Assembly: GCF_038397715.1 (NCBI RefSeq)
Contig: NZ_CP151633.1
Location: 186,001 to 250,000 of the forward strand
Source: Microbacterium sp. LWO14-1.2
Lineage (GTDB): Bacteria; Actinomycetota; Actinomycetes; Actinomycetales; Microbacteriaceae
Reading direction: 5' to 3'
DNA: 64,000 nucleotides
Positions 1 to 7,675 of the stretch are shown here, one piece after another (the first letter of the stretch is position 1; every line of letters begins with the position of its first letter). The position numbers and the translations under genes are program-made. The notes below the pieces were generated by a model. That model saw only the letters and a list, made by a program, of their open reading frames with translations. It did no database searches and was not told where the DNA came from.

Positions 1-976
1 GCACATCTACGAGGGGACGCGCGGGCTCTTCCTCGACAACCTCACCCGCTTGGGGATCGAGACGAGCTTCGTCGACGACATCAACGATCCCGACGCATGG
101 CGAGAGGCCATCCGGCCCAACACTCGAGCCCTGTTCGCGGAGTCGATCGCGAACGCGCGGAACGACCTGCTCGACATCGCCGCCGTCAGCGCGGTCGGTG
201 ACGAGGCCGCCATCCCGCTCATCGTCGACAACACCCTCGCCACCCCGTACCTCATCCGTCCGATCGAGCACGGAGCAGCGATCGTCGTGCACTCGGCGTC
301 GAAGTTCCTCGCCGGGCACGGATCGGTACTCGGCGGCGTGCTCGTCGACGACGGGCGGTTCGATGCGGCGAAGGCGGGACACAACGCCCCGCACCTCGTG
401 CTGCCCGGTCGCGGCGGCCTCGCGAGCGTGGCGGCACGACACGGCGGCAACGCGCGACTCGCGTACGCCCGCGAGTCGGTCGCTCCGCGATTTGGGGCGT
501 CGCCCTCTCCGCTGAACGCCTTCCTCATCGGGCAGGGCGCCGAGACGCTGGGCCTCCGCGTCGAGCGGCAGTCGCGCAACGCGCTGGACGTGGCCCGCTG
601 GCTCGCCGCTCAGGACGCGGTCGAGAGCGTCGACTACCTCGGCCTCGAGAGCCACCCTCACCACCGTCTCGCCGACACCTACCTGACCGGCGGATACGGC
701 TCCATCTTCACGTTCACCCTGCGCGGCGGTCTCGAGGCAGCGCGCGCCTTCGTCGAGGATGTCCGGGTCTTCACGCACATGACGCACATCGGCGACGTGC
801 GCTCTCTCGTGCTGCACCCCGGCACCACGAGCCACGCCTCGCGCACGGATGAGGAGCGCGAGGTGCTCGGCGTCCGCCCCGGCACCCTGCGTCTGTCGAT
901 CGGCATCGAAGACGTCGCCGACCTCATCGCCGACCTCACGCGCGTCCTCGCACCCGCCCGCGAGGCGGTGGCATGA
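1..976 (+). CDS. metY: O-acetylhomoserine sulfhydrylase / trans-sulfuration PLP enzyme, C-terminal part
   Basis: The gene enters from the left edge; the open frame runs from base 2, so about 325 C-terminal residues are present. The family forms homocysteine (or methionine) from O-acetylhomoserine and sulfide using pyridoxal phosphate. The HSASKF motif, whose Lys codon is at 302-304, is the PLP-binding lysine. The C-terminal blocks HPGTTSH and LRLSIGIEDVADL are typical of MetY and the wider Cys/Met metabolism PLP family. Its stop overlaps the next start by 4 nt (ATGA), so it is translationally coupled to a flavin monooxygenase, suggesting sulfur assimilation from organic sources. Cystathionine gamma-synthase is the main alternative; the missing N-terminus prevents a firmer choice. 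Confidence 0.85.
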   Translation, partial: HIYEGTRGLFLDNLTRLGIETSFVDDINDPDAWREAIRPNTRALFAESIANARNDLLDIAAVSAVGDEAAIPLIVDNTLATPYLIRPIEHGAAIVVHSASKFLAGHGSVLGGVLVDDGRFDAAKAGHNAPHLVLPGRGGLASVAARHGGNARLAYARESVAPRFGASPSPLNAFLIGQGAETLGLRVERQSRNALDVARWLAAQDAVESVDYLGLESHPHHRLADTYLTGGYGSIFTFTLRGGLEAARAFVEDVRVFTHMTHIGDVRSLVLHPGTTSHASRTDEEREVLGVRPGTLRLSIGIEDVADLIADLTRVLAPAREAVA

Positions 977-2286
977 GCAGGCCTCAGCACTTCGGGTGGT
1001 TCCTCGCCCGCGGATTCGGACCGCAGGGATGGGGCTACCCCTCGCTCGACTGGGACTACGACTGGACGCGCCCCGAGATCTACCAGGAGGCGGCGCGCAC
1101 CCTCGAGCAGGCCGGCTTCGACCTCGTCATCATCGAGGATGCGCCATCGATGGGTTCGCCAGAGACCATCGACCTCCGGGTGCGGCATGCATTCGGGGGG
1201 CCGAAGCACGACCCGCTGCTGCTCGCACCGTATCTCTTCCAGACGACACGTCACCTCGGCGTGGTGCCCACCGTCAACCCCGCGGCGTACCTGCCGTACA
1301 CGGCCGCGCGCCAGTTCGCGACGCTGCAGCACCTGAGCGGACACCGCCTCGGCCTCAACGTCGTCACCGACACGGGCAGCGCCAGGCACTTCTCGGATGC
1401 CGCGCAGCTCGGCCATGACGAGGCCTACGACCGTGCGGAGGAGTGGCTCGACGGCATCCGTTCCCTCTGGCGCAGCTGGGAGGAAGGCGCGCTCGTCGCC
1501 GACCGGTCGACCGACGTGTACGCCGACGGAAGCCGGCTCTCCGCGACGCAGCACCGAGGCGAGTACTACTCCTTCGACGGCCCGCTCAACGCGATCCCCT
1601 TCACCGACGGGGAGCCGGCCATCGTCTCCCCCGGCGGGTCAGGGCGCGGCCTCGGTTTCGCCGGAGCGAACTCCGACGTGCAGCTCGCGCTCGCCCCTCT
1701 GAACGAAGCGTCGGTCAGGGCGTACCGCGCGAAGATCCACGACGCCGCCGTCGCCGCGGGGCGCGCACCGGACGACATCAAGATCCTCTTCGCGATCCAG
1801 CCGGTGATCACCGCCTCCTCGGAGGAAGCAGACCGCATCGTCGCCGCGTCCGCCCACCCAGACGACGCCGCGCTCGTGCAGATCGCGCGCAAGCAGTCCA
1901 GCGACCTGGAGACCGATCTCACGGCGCTGGATCTCGACCGTCCGCTCGACCTGTCGATCTTCGGACCGCACGTCTCGCGGGGCAGCATCCAGCGCCTGGT
2001 CGGAGACCGCGGTGACGACGCACCGCTCCGCGCGCACCTCACCGCGCTGGCCAAGGCGGGTCGCATCACCGACCGGTCAGGGTTCGTCGGAACGGCGGAG
2101 GAGTTCGCCGACCTCATCGAGGAACTCGGCGACTGGGGCAACGACGGCGTGCTGCTGTGGGGCGACTTCCACCCCGTCACGCTGCACCGCACGCTCGACG
2201 AGCTCGTCCCGGTGCTGCGCCGCCGCGGCATCCTGCGCCGGGATTATGTCGATGGCGGACTCCAGGCGAACCTGCGGGCCTTCTGA
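973..2286 (+). CDS. NtaA/SnaA/DszA-type FMN-dependent monooxygenase (LLM class)
   Basis: A 437-residue luciferase-like monooxygenase. These TIM-barrel enzymes use reduced flavin supplied by a separate reductase to oxidise small organics, often sulfonates, thioethers or chelators. Evidence is the N-terminal HFGWFLARGFGPQGW block, the LVIIEDA strand, the HLGVVPTVNPAAYLPY and RLGLNVVTD segments and the late SPGGSGRGLGFAGANSD block, in the order seen in the NtaA/SnaA/DszA branch. The length is typical. The ATGA overlap with the metY-like gene suggests a joint sulfur-scavenging role: the oxygenase would release sulfite or sulfide and the PLP enzyme would fix it after reduction. The substrate cannot be read from sequence. 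Confidence 0.85.
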   Translation: MSRPQHFGWFLARGFGPQGWGYPSLDWDYDWTRPEIYQEAARTLEQAGFDLVIIEDAPSMGSPETIDLRVRHAFGGPKHDPLLLAPYLFQTTRHLGVVPTVNPAAYLPYTAARQFATLQHLSGHRLGLNVVTDTGSARHFSDAAQLGHDEAYDRAEEWLDGIRSLWRSWEEGALVADRSTDVYADGSRLSATQHRGEYYSFDGPLNAIPFTDGEPAIVSPGGSGRGLGFAGANSDVQLALAPLNEASVRAYRAKIHDAAVAAGRAPDDIKILFAIQPVITASSEEADRIVAASAHPDDAALVQIARKQSSDLETDLTALDLDRPLDLSIFGPHVSRGSIQRLVGDRGDDAPLRAHLTALAKAGRITDRSGFVGTAEEFADLIEELGDWGNDGVLLWGDFHPVTLHRTLDELVPVLRRRGILRRDYVDGGLQANLRAF

Positions 2287-2306
2287 GCGCGGTTCCGACT
2301 GTCGGG

Positions 2307-2804
2307 CTACCAGCCCATCGAGCCCGGGATGCCCTTGAAGGGACCGGCGACCGTCGAGGTCACCCACCCGCCGTAGAAGCCTCCCGGCTGCGGGGCGACG
2401 ACCTCGTCTCCGACCGTGCAGGCGTCCATCGGCGCGGCGTAGACGGCGACCCTGTCGGCGAGCACGCCGAAACCGGGTGACGGCTGCGGGTAGTTCCAGG
2501 CAGCGCCCGGCGCCACCGAATCGCCCCCTCGCACATCGAGGTAGCGGGCAGCGCCCTTGAACTCGCAGAACGACGACCCGGGCGCGTCGACGAGGGCGCC
2601 GTCGACGAAGTCGGCGATCGGCAGGTAGTACACCGGCGGGTGGCTGGTCTCGAGAACGCGCACGGCATCCGTCGTGTCCGCGATGACCTGGCCGCCCAGG
2701 GTGATCGTGACGCGCTCCGCCACGCGCTCGACCCGGGGAGGACGGGGGTAGTCCCAGACGGATTCCTGTCCGGGGCCGGGAGTGTCGGGGCGGGGTCTGC
2801 GCAT
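2307..2804 (-). CDS. DUF427 domain protein
   Basis: A 165-residue protein with two copies of the DUF427 signature: ESVWDYPRPPRVE near the N-terminus and AAWNYPQPSPGF in the second half, each followed by a short beta-rich module (VTITLGGQVIADT and ADRVAVYAAPMDAC). The domain is common in actinobacteria and has no established function. I chose the start at 2804 because upstream in-frame sequence overlaps the divergent LON-domain gene. A TACAGT hexamer on this strand (forward 2811-2816) ends 6 nt before the ATG, which fits a leaderless transcript. It converges with the monooxygenase upstream gene. Confidence 0.85.
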   Translation of the reverse strand: MRRPRPDTPGPGQESVWDYPRPPRVERVAERVTITLGGQVIADTTDAVRVLETSHPPVYYLPIADFVDGALVDAPGSSFCEFKGAARYLDVRGGDSVAPGAAWNYPQPSPGFGVLADRVAVYAAPMDACTVGDEVVAPQPGGFYGGWVTSTVAGPFKGIPGSMGW

Positions 2805-2840
2805 CTGTTCACTGTACGTCGCGCGGTGTTGACTGGGGTC

Positions 2841-3434
2841 ATGACTGCGATACCGATGTTCCCGCTCGGCTCGGTGCTGTTCCCGTACACCCCGCTCCCC
2901 CTGCGGGTGTTCGAGCCGCGATACCTCACGATGATCGGACACCTGCTCGACGACGACGACCCGCAGTTCGGCGTCGTGCTCATCGAGCGCGGACACGAGG
3001 TGGGCGGGGGCGATCGACGAAGCGGCATCGGCACCATGGCTCGGCTGGTGAGCGTGACGGCCGGCGCGGAGGTGCTGCACACCGTCGCCGTGGGGACGCA
3101 GCGCTTCACGATCGACCAGTGGCTCGACGACGACCCCTACCCGCGCGCCGCGGTGTCGCCGCTGGCCGACCTCAGCTGGAACGACGCGCTGACTCCGCTG
3201 CGCACCGAGGCGGAAGCGATCGTGCGGCGGGTGCTCTCGCGGGTCGACGGACGGTGGGACGCCGATACCGAGATCTCCGACGATCCGCTCGCCGCTTCCT
3301 GGCAGCTCGCTGCGATCGCTCCGCTCGGCGAATACGACCAGTTCACGCTGCTGCAGTCGACCACGGTCGGAGCCCTGCTGCGTCAGGTCATCGATCTCAC
3401 ACTCGAGGCGGAGCAGCTCTGGTCAGCGGGGTGA
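2841..3434 (+). CDS. LON peptidase substrate-binding domain protein
   Basis: A 197-residue stand-alone version of the N-terminal domain of Lon protease, without ATPase or protease parts. The opening IPMFPLGSVLFPYTPLPL and VFEPRY motif are diagnostic, and FGVVLIERG and the late LLQSTTVGALLR fit the family. Such proteins are thought to bind unfolded peptide segments, but their role in actinobacteria is unproven. The chosen ATG (2841) gives the canonical family start; the open frame extends upstream but would overlap the divergent DUF427 gene. Only 36 bp separate the two starts, so both promoters must lie in or near that gap. Confidence 0.85.
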   Translation: MTAIPMFPLGSVLFPYTPLPLRVFEPRYLTMIGHLLDDDDPQFGVVLIERGHEVGGGDRRSGIGTMARLVSVTAGAEVLHTVAVGTQRFTIDQWLDDDPYPRAAVSPLADLSWNDALTPLRTEAEAIVRRVLSRVDGRWDADTEISDDPLAASWQLAAIAPLGEYDQFTLLQSTTVGALLRQVIDLTLEAEQLWSAG

Positions 3435-3439
3435 GGCGC

Positions 3440-4450
3440 TCACTCCACGGTCGGCGCGATCCGTTCGGCGCGCTTCTCGCGAGCGGATGCCACGAGGCTC
3501 GCGACCGTCGCCACGGTCATCGAGACGACGATCACCCCGAGCGAGACGAGGTTGTCGATGTCGGGCACCCACTCGACGTGCTGGCCGCCGTTGATGAACG
3601 GCAGCTCGTTCTCGTGCAGTGCGTGCAGGATGAGCTTGACGCCGATGAACCCGAGGATCACGGCGATGCCGTAGTGGAGGTAGCGCAGGCGGTCGAGCAG
3701 GTCGCCGAGCAGGAAGTACAGCTGCCGGAGACCCATGAGCGCGAAGATGTTCGCCGCGAACACGAGGAAGCCGTTGGTCGTGATCTCGAAGATCGCCGGG
3801 ATCGAGTCGATCGCGAAGATGAGATCGGTCACGCCGATCGTGATGAACACGATGATCATCGGGGTCCACATGCGCGTGCCGTCGACCGTGGTGCGGATCT
3901 TCGAGCCGTCGTAGGTCTCGCTGATGTCGATGCGGCGACGCAGCAGCCGGACGATGAAGTTCTCCCGCTTGACGTCGTCGTCGTGCTCGCCCTCCGGCAT
4001 CGCCTGCTTGATGGCGGTGTAGATCAGGAAGGCGCCGAAGATGTAGAAGATCGGCGAGAAGTGCTCGATGATCGTGACGCCGACGAGGATGAAGGCGCCG
4101 CGGAGCACGAGGGCGATGATGATGCCCACCATCAGCACCTGCTGCTGCAGCCGACGCGGCACCGCGAACTGGGCCATGATCAGCACGAAGACGAAGAGGT
4201 TGTCGACCGAGAGGCTGTACTCCAGAGCCCAGCCCGTGACGAAGTCCCCGGCGTTGCGCCAGCCGGCGACGTTGCCGAGGATCACGGCGAAGAGCAGCGC
4301 CAGCCCGACGTAGAAGACCACCCAGAGGGTCGACTCCTTCGTGGAAGGGATGTGCGGGCGCAGTCGGATGAGCAGCAGATCGCCGAGCAGGATGAGGCTC
4401 AGCACCACCATCGAGGTGATCTCGAACCAGAGAGGGATGTCCACAGTCAC
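3440..4450 (-). CDS. TerC family integral membrane protein (probable Mn exporter)
   Basis: A 336-residue polytopic membrane protein of the TerC family, with at least seven hydrophobic segments. The hallmark ALEYSLSVDNLFVF and the mirrored IFAIDSIPAIFE blocks carry the conserved acidic residues of the family. TerC/Alx proteins are linked to manganese efflux and to metalation of exported proteins. I place the start at GTG 4450: GAAAGG sits 7 nt upstream, whereas an earlier GTG at 4471 has no Shine-Dalgarno. The 5' leader looks like a yybP-ykoY manganese riboswitch, which supports a metal-related job. Confidence 0.9.
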   Translation of the reverse strand: MTVDIPLWFEITSMVVLSLILLGDLLLIRLRPHIPSTKESTLWVVFYVGLALLFAVILGNVAGWRNAGDFVTGWALEYSLSVDNLFVFVLIMAQFAVPRRLQQQVLMVGIIIALVLRGAFILVGVTIIEHFSPIFYIFGAFLIYTAIKQAMPEGEHDDDVKRENFIVRLLRRRIDISETYDGSKIRTTVDGTRMWTPMIIVFITIGVTDLIFAIDSIPAIFEITTNGFLVFAANIFALMGLRQLYFLLGDLLDRLRYLHYGIAVILGFIGVKLILHALHENELPFINGGQHVEWVPDIDNLVSLGVIVVSMTVATVASLVASAREKRAERIAPTVE

Positions 4451-4465
4451 ACGGGACCTTTCGGG

Positions 4466-4580
4466 AGGCACGGAAAAGACCGAAAGTCTCTCCCCCGCAC
4501 ACAGGTGCGTCGCGCGCCCGGAGCAGCTTCGCCGATGCTCGTGATGACGTTACGCGCGGATCCGGGATACTCCCCCTCGC
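4466..4580 (-). promoter_or_regulatory. yybP-ykoY (Mn2+) riboswitch candidate upstream of TerC
   Basis: On the minus strand the leader begins with GGGGGAGTA (4576-4568), followed by TAACGTCATCAC (4552-4541) and then GGGGGAGAGACTTTCGG about 90 nt downstream, just before the TerC ribosome-binding site. GGGGAGTA and CGTCATCAC are the two conserved internal blocks of yybP-ykoY RNAs as I recall them, and TerC genes are classic targets of this riboswitch. The boundaries are approximate because I did not fold the RNA. Confidence 0.7.
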
Positions 4581-4612
4581 GATGTCCATGCTAGACCCGC
4601 AGCCGTGGTGGA

Positions 4613-5290
4613 ATGGTCGCTGTGACACCGACTTCTCCCATCGACAACGCCGGCCCCGTCGCCGCGCCGCTCGAGACCACCGCTCGCAACCCGTGGGCCC
4701 GGTCCATCGGATCGCTCATCTTCGTGAGCCGCTGGCTGCAGGCGCCTCTGTACATCGGCCTGATCATCGCTCAGATCGTCTACGTCGTCGTCTTCATGGT
4801 GGAGCTCTGGCATCTGATCGTCGACGATGTGATGCACAACATCACGCACATCAACGAAGCCACGATCATGCTGAGCGTGCTCGGTCTCATCGACGTGGTG
4901 ATGATCGCGAACCTGCTCATCATGGTGATCATCGGCGGCTATGAGACCTTCGTGTCGCGCATCAACACGGACGGGCACCCCGATCAGCCCGAGTGGCTCT
5001 CGCACGTCAACGCGAACGTCCTGAAGGTGAAGCTCGCGATGGCGATCATCGGCATCTCATCGATCCACCTGCTGAAGACGTTCATCGCCGTCGGCAACAT
5101 GGACGAGGACGGCATCAGCAAGGCCGAGGCCGCCGGGCTGGGCAGTTACACGCCGACCGGAGTGCTGTGGCAGGTCGTGATCCACATGGTCTTCATCGTG
5201 TCCGCCCTGGCCCTCGCCTGGATCGACAAGATGTCGCAGAGCACCATCAAAGCCGCGCAGGCCGGCGCGAGCGGCACATCCGCGCACTGA
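4613..5290 (+). CDS. YqhA/UPF0114 (TIGR00645) family membrane protein
   Basis: A 225-residue inner-membrane protein with about four helices. The [19 protein letters not shown] and [19 protein letters not shown] blocks and the HLLKTFI segment identify the UPF0114/YqhA family, whose function is not established. It is divergent from TerC with only about 30 bp between the TerC leader and its start. A GTG at 4622 would remove three residues and is an equally possible start; neither has a convincing Shine-Dalgarno. The N-terminal 30 residues before the first helix look cytoplasmic. Confidence 0.85.
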   Translation: MVAVTPTSPIDNAGPVAAPLETTARNPWARSIGSLIFVSRWLQAPLYIGLIIAQIVYVVVFMVELWHLIVDDVMHNITHINEATIMLSVLGLIDVVMIANLLIMVIIGGYETFVSRINTDGHPDQPEWLSHVNANVLKVKLAMAIIGISSIHLLKTFIAVGNMDEDGISKAEAAGLGSYTPTGVLWQVVIHMVFIVSALALAWIDKMSQSTIKAAQAGASGTSAH

Positions 5291-5356
5291 TTCTGAGACG
5301 ATGGGGCATCCGCCGACACTTTCCGGGTGAGAGACACCGAACGGAAGCAGGATGCC

Positions 5357-5908
5357 GTGCAGACGAGTGATCAGAGATGGGTGGCGCAGGCCGCAGCAGG
5401 CGACGAGAGCGCCTTCCGCGAGCTGTACCGCTCATATGTGCGACCGGTCTACTGGATCGCCCACGGGATCGTCGGTGCACCCGCCGATGCCGAGGACGTG
5501 ACGCAGGAGACCTTCGTCACGGCGTGGCGCAAGCTGCCGGGACTCGAACTCCAGGGCGAGTCCGCGCTGCCGTGGCTCGCGACGATCTGCCGGTTCCAGG
5601 CGGCCAACCGCCTGCGCCAGCGTCGTCGAGACCAGGCTCACACGGCGGATGGCGTCGATGAGACGCTGCCCGCGACCGTGAGCGTCGAGGAGCAGGTGAT
5701 CACGGCCGCCCTTGCCGACCGGATCGCGGAGGAGGTCGGGACGCTCGGCGAGCTCGACCGGGAGATCTTCCGGCTCTGCGCCGCCGAGGGCTATGCGTAC
5801 CAGGCCGCCGCTGAACAGCTCGGGGTCAGCCATGCCGTCGTTCGGAACCGTCTCTCGCGAGTGCGCACCCAGTTGCGGGGTGCCGTCAAGGAAGCGAGCG
5901 ACGCATGA
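5357..5908 (+). CDS. ECF-type sigma-70 family RNA polymerase sigma factor
   Basis: A 183-residue sigma factor with region 2 (ESAFRELYRSYVRPVYWIA then AEDVTQETFVTAWRKLPGL, residues about 15-70) and region 4 (LDREIFRLCAAEGYAYQAAA then GVSHAVVRNRLSRVRTQLRG, at the C-terminus). It would direct polymerase to a small regulon. A GTG at 5327 is also in frame, but GTG 5357 has GCAGGA immediately upstream, so I use it. The stop overlaps the next gene (ATGA), a DUF4349 membrane protein whose N-terminus looks like a sigma-binding segment, so the pair probably forms a sigma/anti-sigma module. Confidence 0.88.
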   Translation: MQTSDQRWVAQAAAGDESAFRELYRSYVRPVYWIAHGIVGAPADAEDVTQETFVTAWRKLPGLELQGESALPWLATICRFQAANRLRQRRRDQAHTADGVDETLPATVSVEEQVITAALADRIAEEVGTLGELDREIFRLCAAEGYAYQAAAEQLGVSHAVVRNRLSRVRTQLRGAVKEASDA

Positions 5909-7014
5909 ACGACAAGACCCCTGACCTACCGGAACTCTCGGACGAGGCCGTCGCCCGCATCGAGGGCGCCGTGTTCGATGAGATCGCCGCAGAGCGGCCC
6001 CGCCCTGCGCCAACCGCCGACCGCTCGCGCGTCCGCCGTCGCCGCTGGCTGACCGGGGCCGGCATCGCCGCAGCCTTCGTCGTCGGCGTGCTCGTGACGC
6101 CGCCCATCCTCGACAGCGTGGGAGGGAGCGCGGCGAGCACGGCGGAGGGCGGTGAGATGTTCACGGGCGGTACTGCGCAGGACTCGAGTGGGGGTTCACC
6201 CGATCGCAGCGCCCCCCAGGGCGTTTCGGAGGCCGCACCGGGGGCCGACACCGCAGTGGTCGTGCCGGGCGCCGTGGACGGAGCGGACCGCGAGATCGTG
6301 GCGACCGGATACGTCACCCTCGAAGTGAAGGACATCGCGAAGGCGGCAGACGAGATCAGCACGCTCGCAGAGGCACGGGGCGGCTACGTCGAGAGCACCG
6401 AGGTCGGGAGGAGTCTCGCGATCGATGACACCTCGATGCCCGCGCCGCCCGACTCCGGGTACGGCTGGATCAGCATCCGGATCCCGTCCGCCGACCTGAC
6501 CGCGGTCATCGACCAACTGGGCGACTCCGGCGAAGTCGCGTCGTCATCGATCTCGAAGCAGGACGTCACCTCGACCGCGATCGACCTTCGAGCCCGCGTC
6601 GACGCCACGAAGGCGTCGGTCCAGCGGCTGACGGAACTCATGGCGCAGTCGGGCAGCGTCTCGGAGCTCATCGAGGCGGAGGTCGCCCTGACCGACCGCC
6701 AGGCGCAGCTCGAGTCCTACGAACAGCAGCTCGCCGCCCTCGACGATCAGGTGGCGATGTCGAGCGTGCAGGTGCAGCTGACGAAGGCGGGCGCACCGAC
6801 CACGGCCGACCCGGCCGGCTTCGGCGACGGTCTGCTCGCCGGCTGGAACGGTCTCGTGGTCTCGCTCAACGCGCTGGTGATCGCTGTCGGCTTCGTCCTC
6901 CCGTGGCTCGCGGTCGCCGCCGTCGTGGCGCTGATCGTCTGGCTCGTCCGTCGCGCCCGTCGGCAGCGCCGCCTCGCGCGAGCTGATGCCGCGACATCTA
7001 CGACTGACGACTGA
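5905..7014 (+). CDS. DUF4349 membrane protein, possible anti-sigma factor
   Basis: A 369-residue protein: a cytoplasmic N-terminus (1-47) containing LSDEAVARIEGAVFDEI, a first membrane helix (about 49-69), a large extracytoplasmic region with the DUF4349 core (IVATGYVTLEVKDIAKAADE, then a coiled-coil-rich stretch around LIEAEVALTDRQAQLESYE), and a second helix near 320-348 followed by an arginine-rich tail. DUF4349 proteins are widespread and uncharacterised. Because the gene is coupled to an ECF sigma gene and the N-terminus resembles those of actinobacterial anti-sigma factors, I infer that it holds the sigma factor at the membrane. No zinc-finger HxxxCxxC motif is present. Confidence 0.82.
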   Translation: MNDKTPDLPELSDEAVARIEGAVFDEIAAERPRPAPTADRSRVRRRRWLTGAGIAAAFVVGVLVTPPILDSVGGSAASTAEGGEMFTGGTAQDSSGGSPDRSAPQGVSEAAPGADTAVVVPGAVDGADREIVATGYVTLEVKDIAKAADEISTLAEARGGYVESTEVGRSLAIDDTSMPAPPDSGYGWISIRIPSADLTAVIDQLGDSGEVASSSISKQDVTSTAIDLRARVDATKASVQRLTELMAQSGSVSELIEAEVALTDRQAQLESYEQQLAALDDQVAMSSVQVQLTKAGAPTTADPAGFGDGLLAGWNGLVVSLNALVIAVGFVLPWLAVAAVVALIVWLVRRARRQRRLARADAATSTTDD

Positions 7015-7030
7015 TACCGGGGAGACCTCA

Positions 7031-7066
7031 CGCAAGAGGGCCGCCCGAGAGGGCGGCCCTCTTGCG
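7031..7066. terminator. Bidirectional-type hairpin terminator after the sigma/DUF4349 operon
   Basis: A perfect 16-bp stem (CGCAAGAGGGCCGCCC and its complement) with a GAGA loop lies 16 nt after the DUF4349 stop. The stem is GC-rich at its loop end and no long T-run follows, as is common in actinobacteria. Confidence 0.8.
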
Positions 7067-7080
7067 ACATTCCGGGGTAT

Positions 7081-7119
7081 ACAAGAAGTCTTGTCGAATC
7101 CTTGTCGGGTACCTAGCGT
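7081..7119 (+). promoter_or_regulatory. Promoter with overlapping palindrome for the ArsR-type regulator
   Basis: A -35-like TTGTCG (7091-7096), a 17-nt spacer and a -10 TAGCGT (7114-7119) place transcription start at or next to the ATG at 7127, so the message would be leaderless. The dyad ACAAGA-N2-TCTTGT (7081-7094) overlaps the -35, a position suited to an autorepressor. Confidence 0.5.
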
Positions 7120-7126
7120 GACCTGC

Positions 7127-7675
7127 ATGGAAGACATCGCCGTGATCACCGCCGTGCACCACCCGCTGCGTCGACGGATCTACGACTACCTCCTGCTGTA
7201 CGGCACGGCACAGGTCGGAACAGTCGCTCGCGCCCTGGACACTCAGGTCGGCAGCATCAGCCATCACCTGCGAATGCTGGAGCGTGCAGGCCTCATCGAG
7301 CGCGCCGAGGATCCGACCGGCGATCGTCGGACGAGCTGGTGGCGCATCGCACGCCGCGGCCTCACCTGGTCGGCGGGTGACTTCGCCGACTCCCCCGCGG
7401 ACGCGTTGCTGGCGCGCGAGGCGCAACGACAGAGCATCCGGATGCAGATCGAGAGGCTGCGGCGCTGGCAGCGTCGCCACGATGATCCCGAGTACGCCGT
7501 GTACGACGCATCGAACACGGAGACCACGGCCTGGGCGACGCCCGATGAGCTCCGCGACCTCTCCGCACGCCTGCTCGCCACGCTGGACGAGTGGCGGGCG
7601 TCCGTGAACCCCGACGACGGGCAGGCGCGGACGCCCATCTTCTTCTTCGCGCACGCGTTCCCCACGCGGCCATGA
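7127..7675 (+). CDS. ArsR-family winged-helix transcriptional regulator
   Basis: A 182-residue protein with a winged helix-turn-helix at the N-terminus: HPLRRRIYDYLLLYGTAQV, then GSISHHLRMLERAGLIERAE, then RRTSWWRI as the wing (residues 8-75). The C-terminal half is helical and lacks cysteine pairs, so metal sensing is not indicated. Its stop overlaps the next start (ATGA), coupling it to an MFS exporter that it probably controls. The start has no Shine-Dalgarno, but a promoter immediately upstream fits a leaderless transcript. Confidence 0.85.
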   Translation: MEDIAVITAVHHPLRRRIYDYLLLYGTAQVGTVARALDTQVGSISHHLRMLERAGLIERAEDPTGDRRTSWWRIARRGLTWSAGDFADSPADALLAREAQRQSIRMQIERLRRWQRRHDDPEYAVYDASNTETTAWATPDELRDLSARLLATLDEWRASVNPDDGQARTPIFFFAHAFPTRP

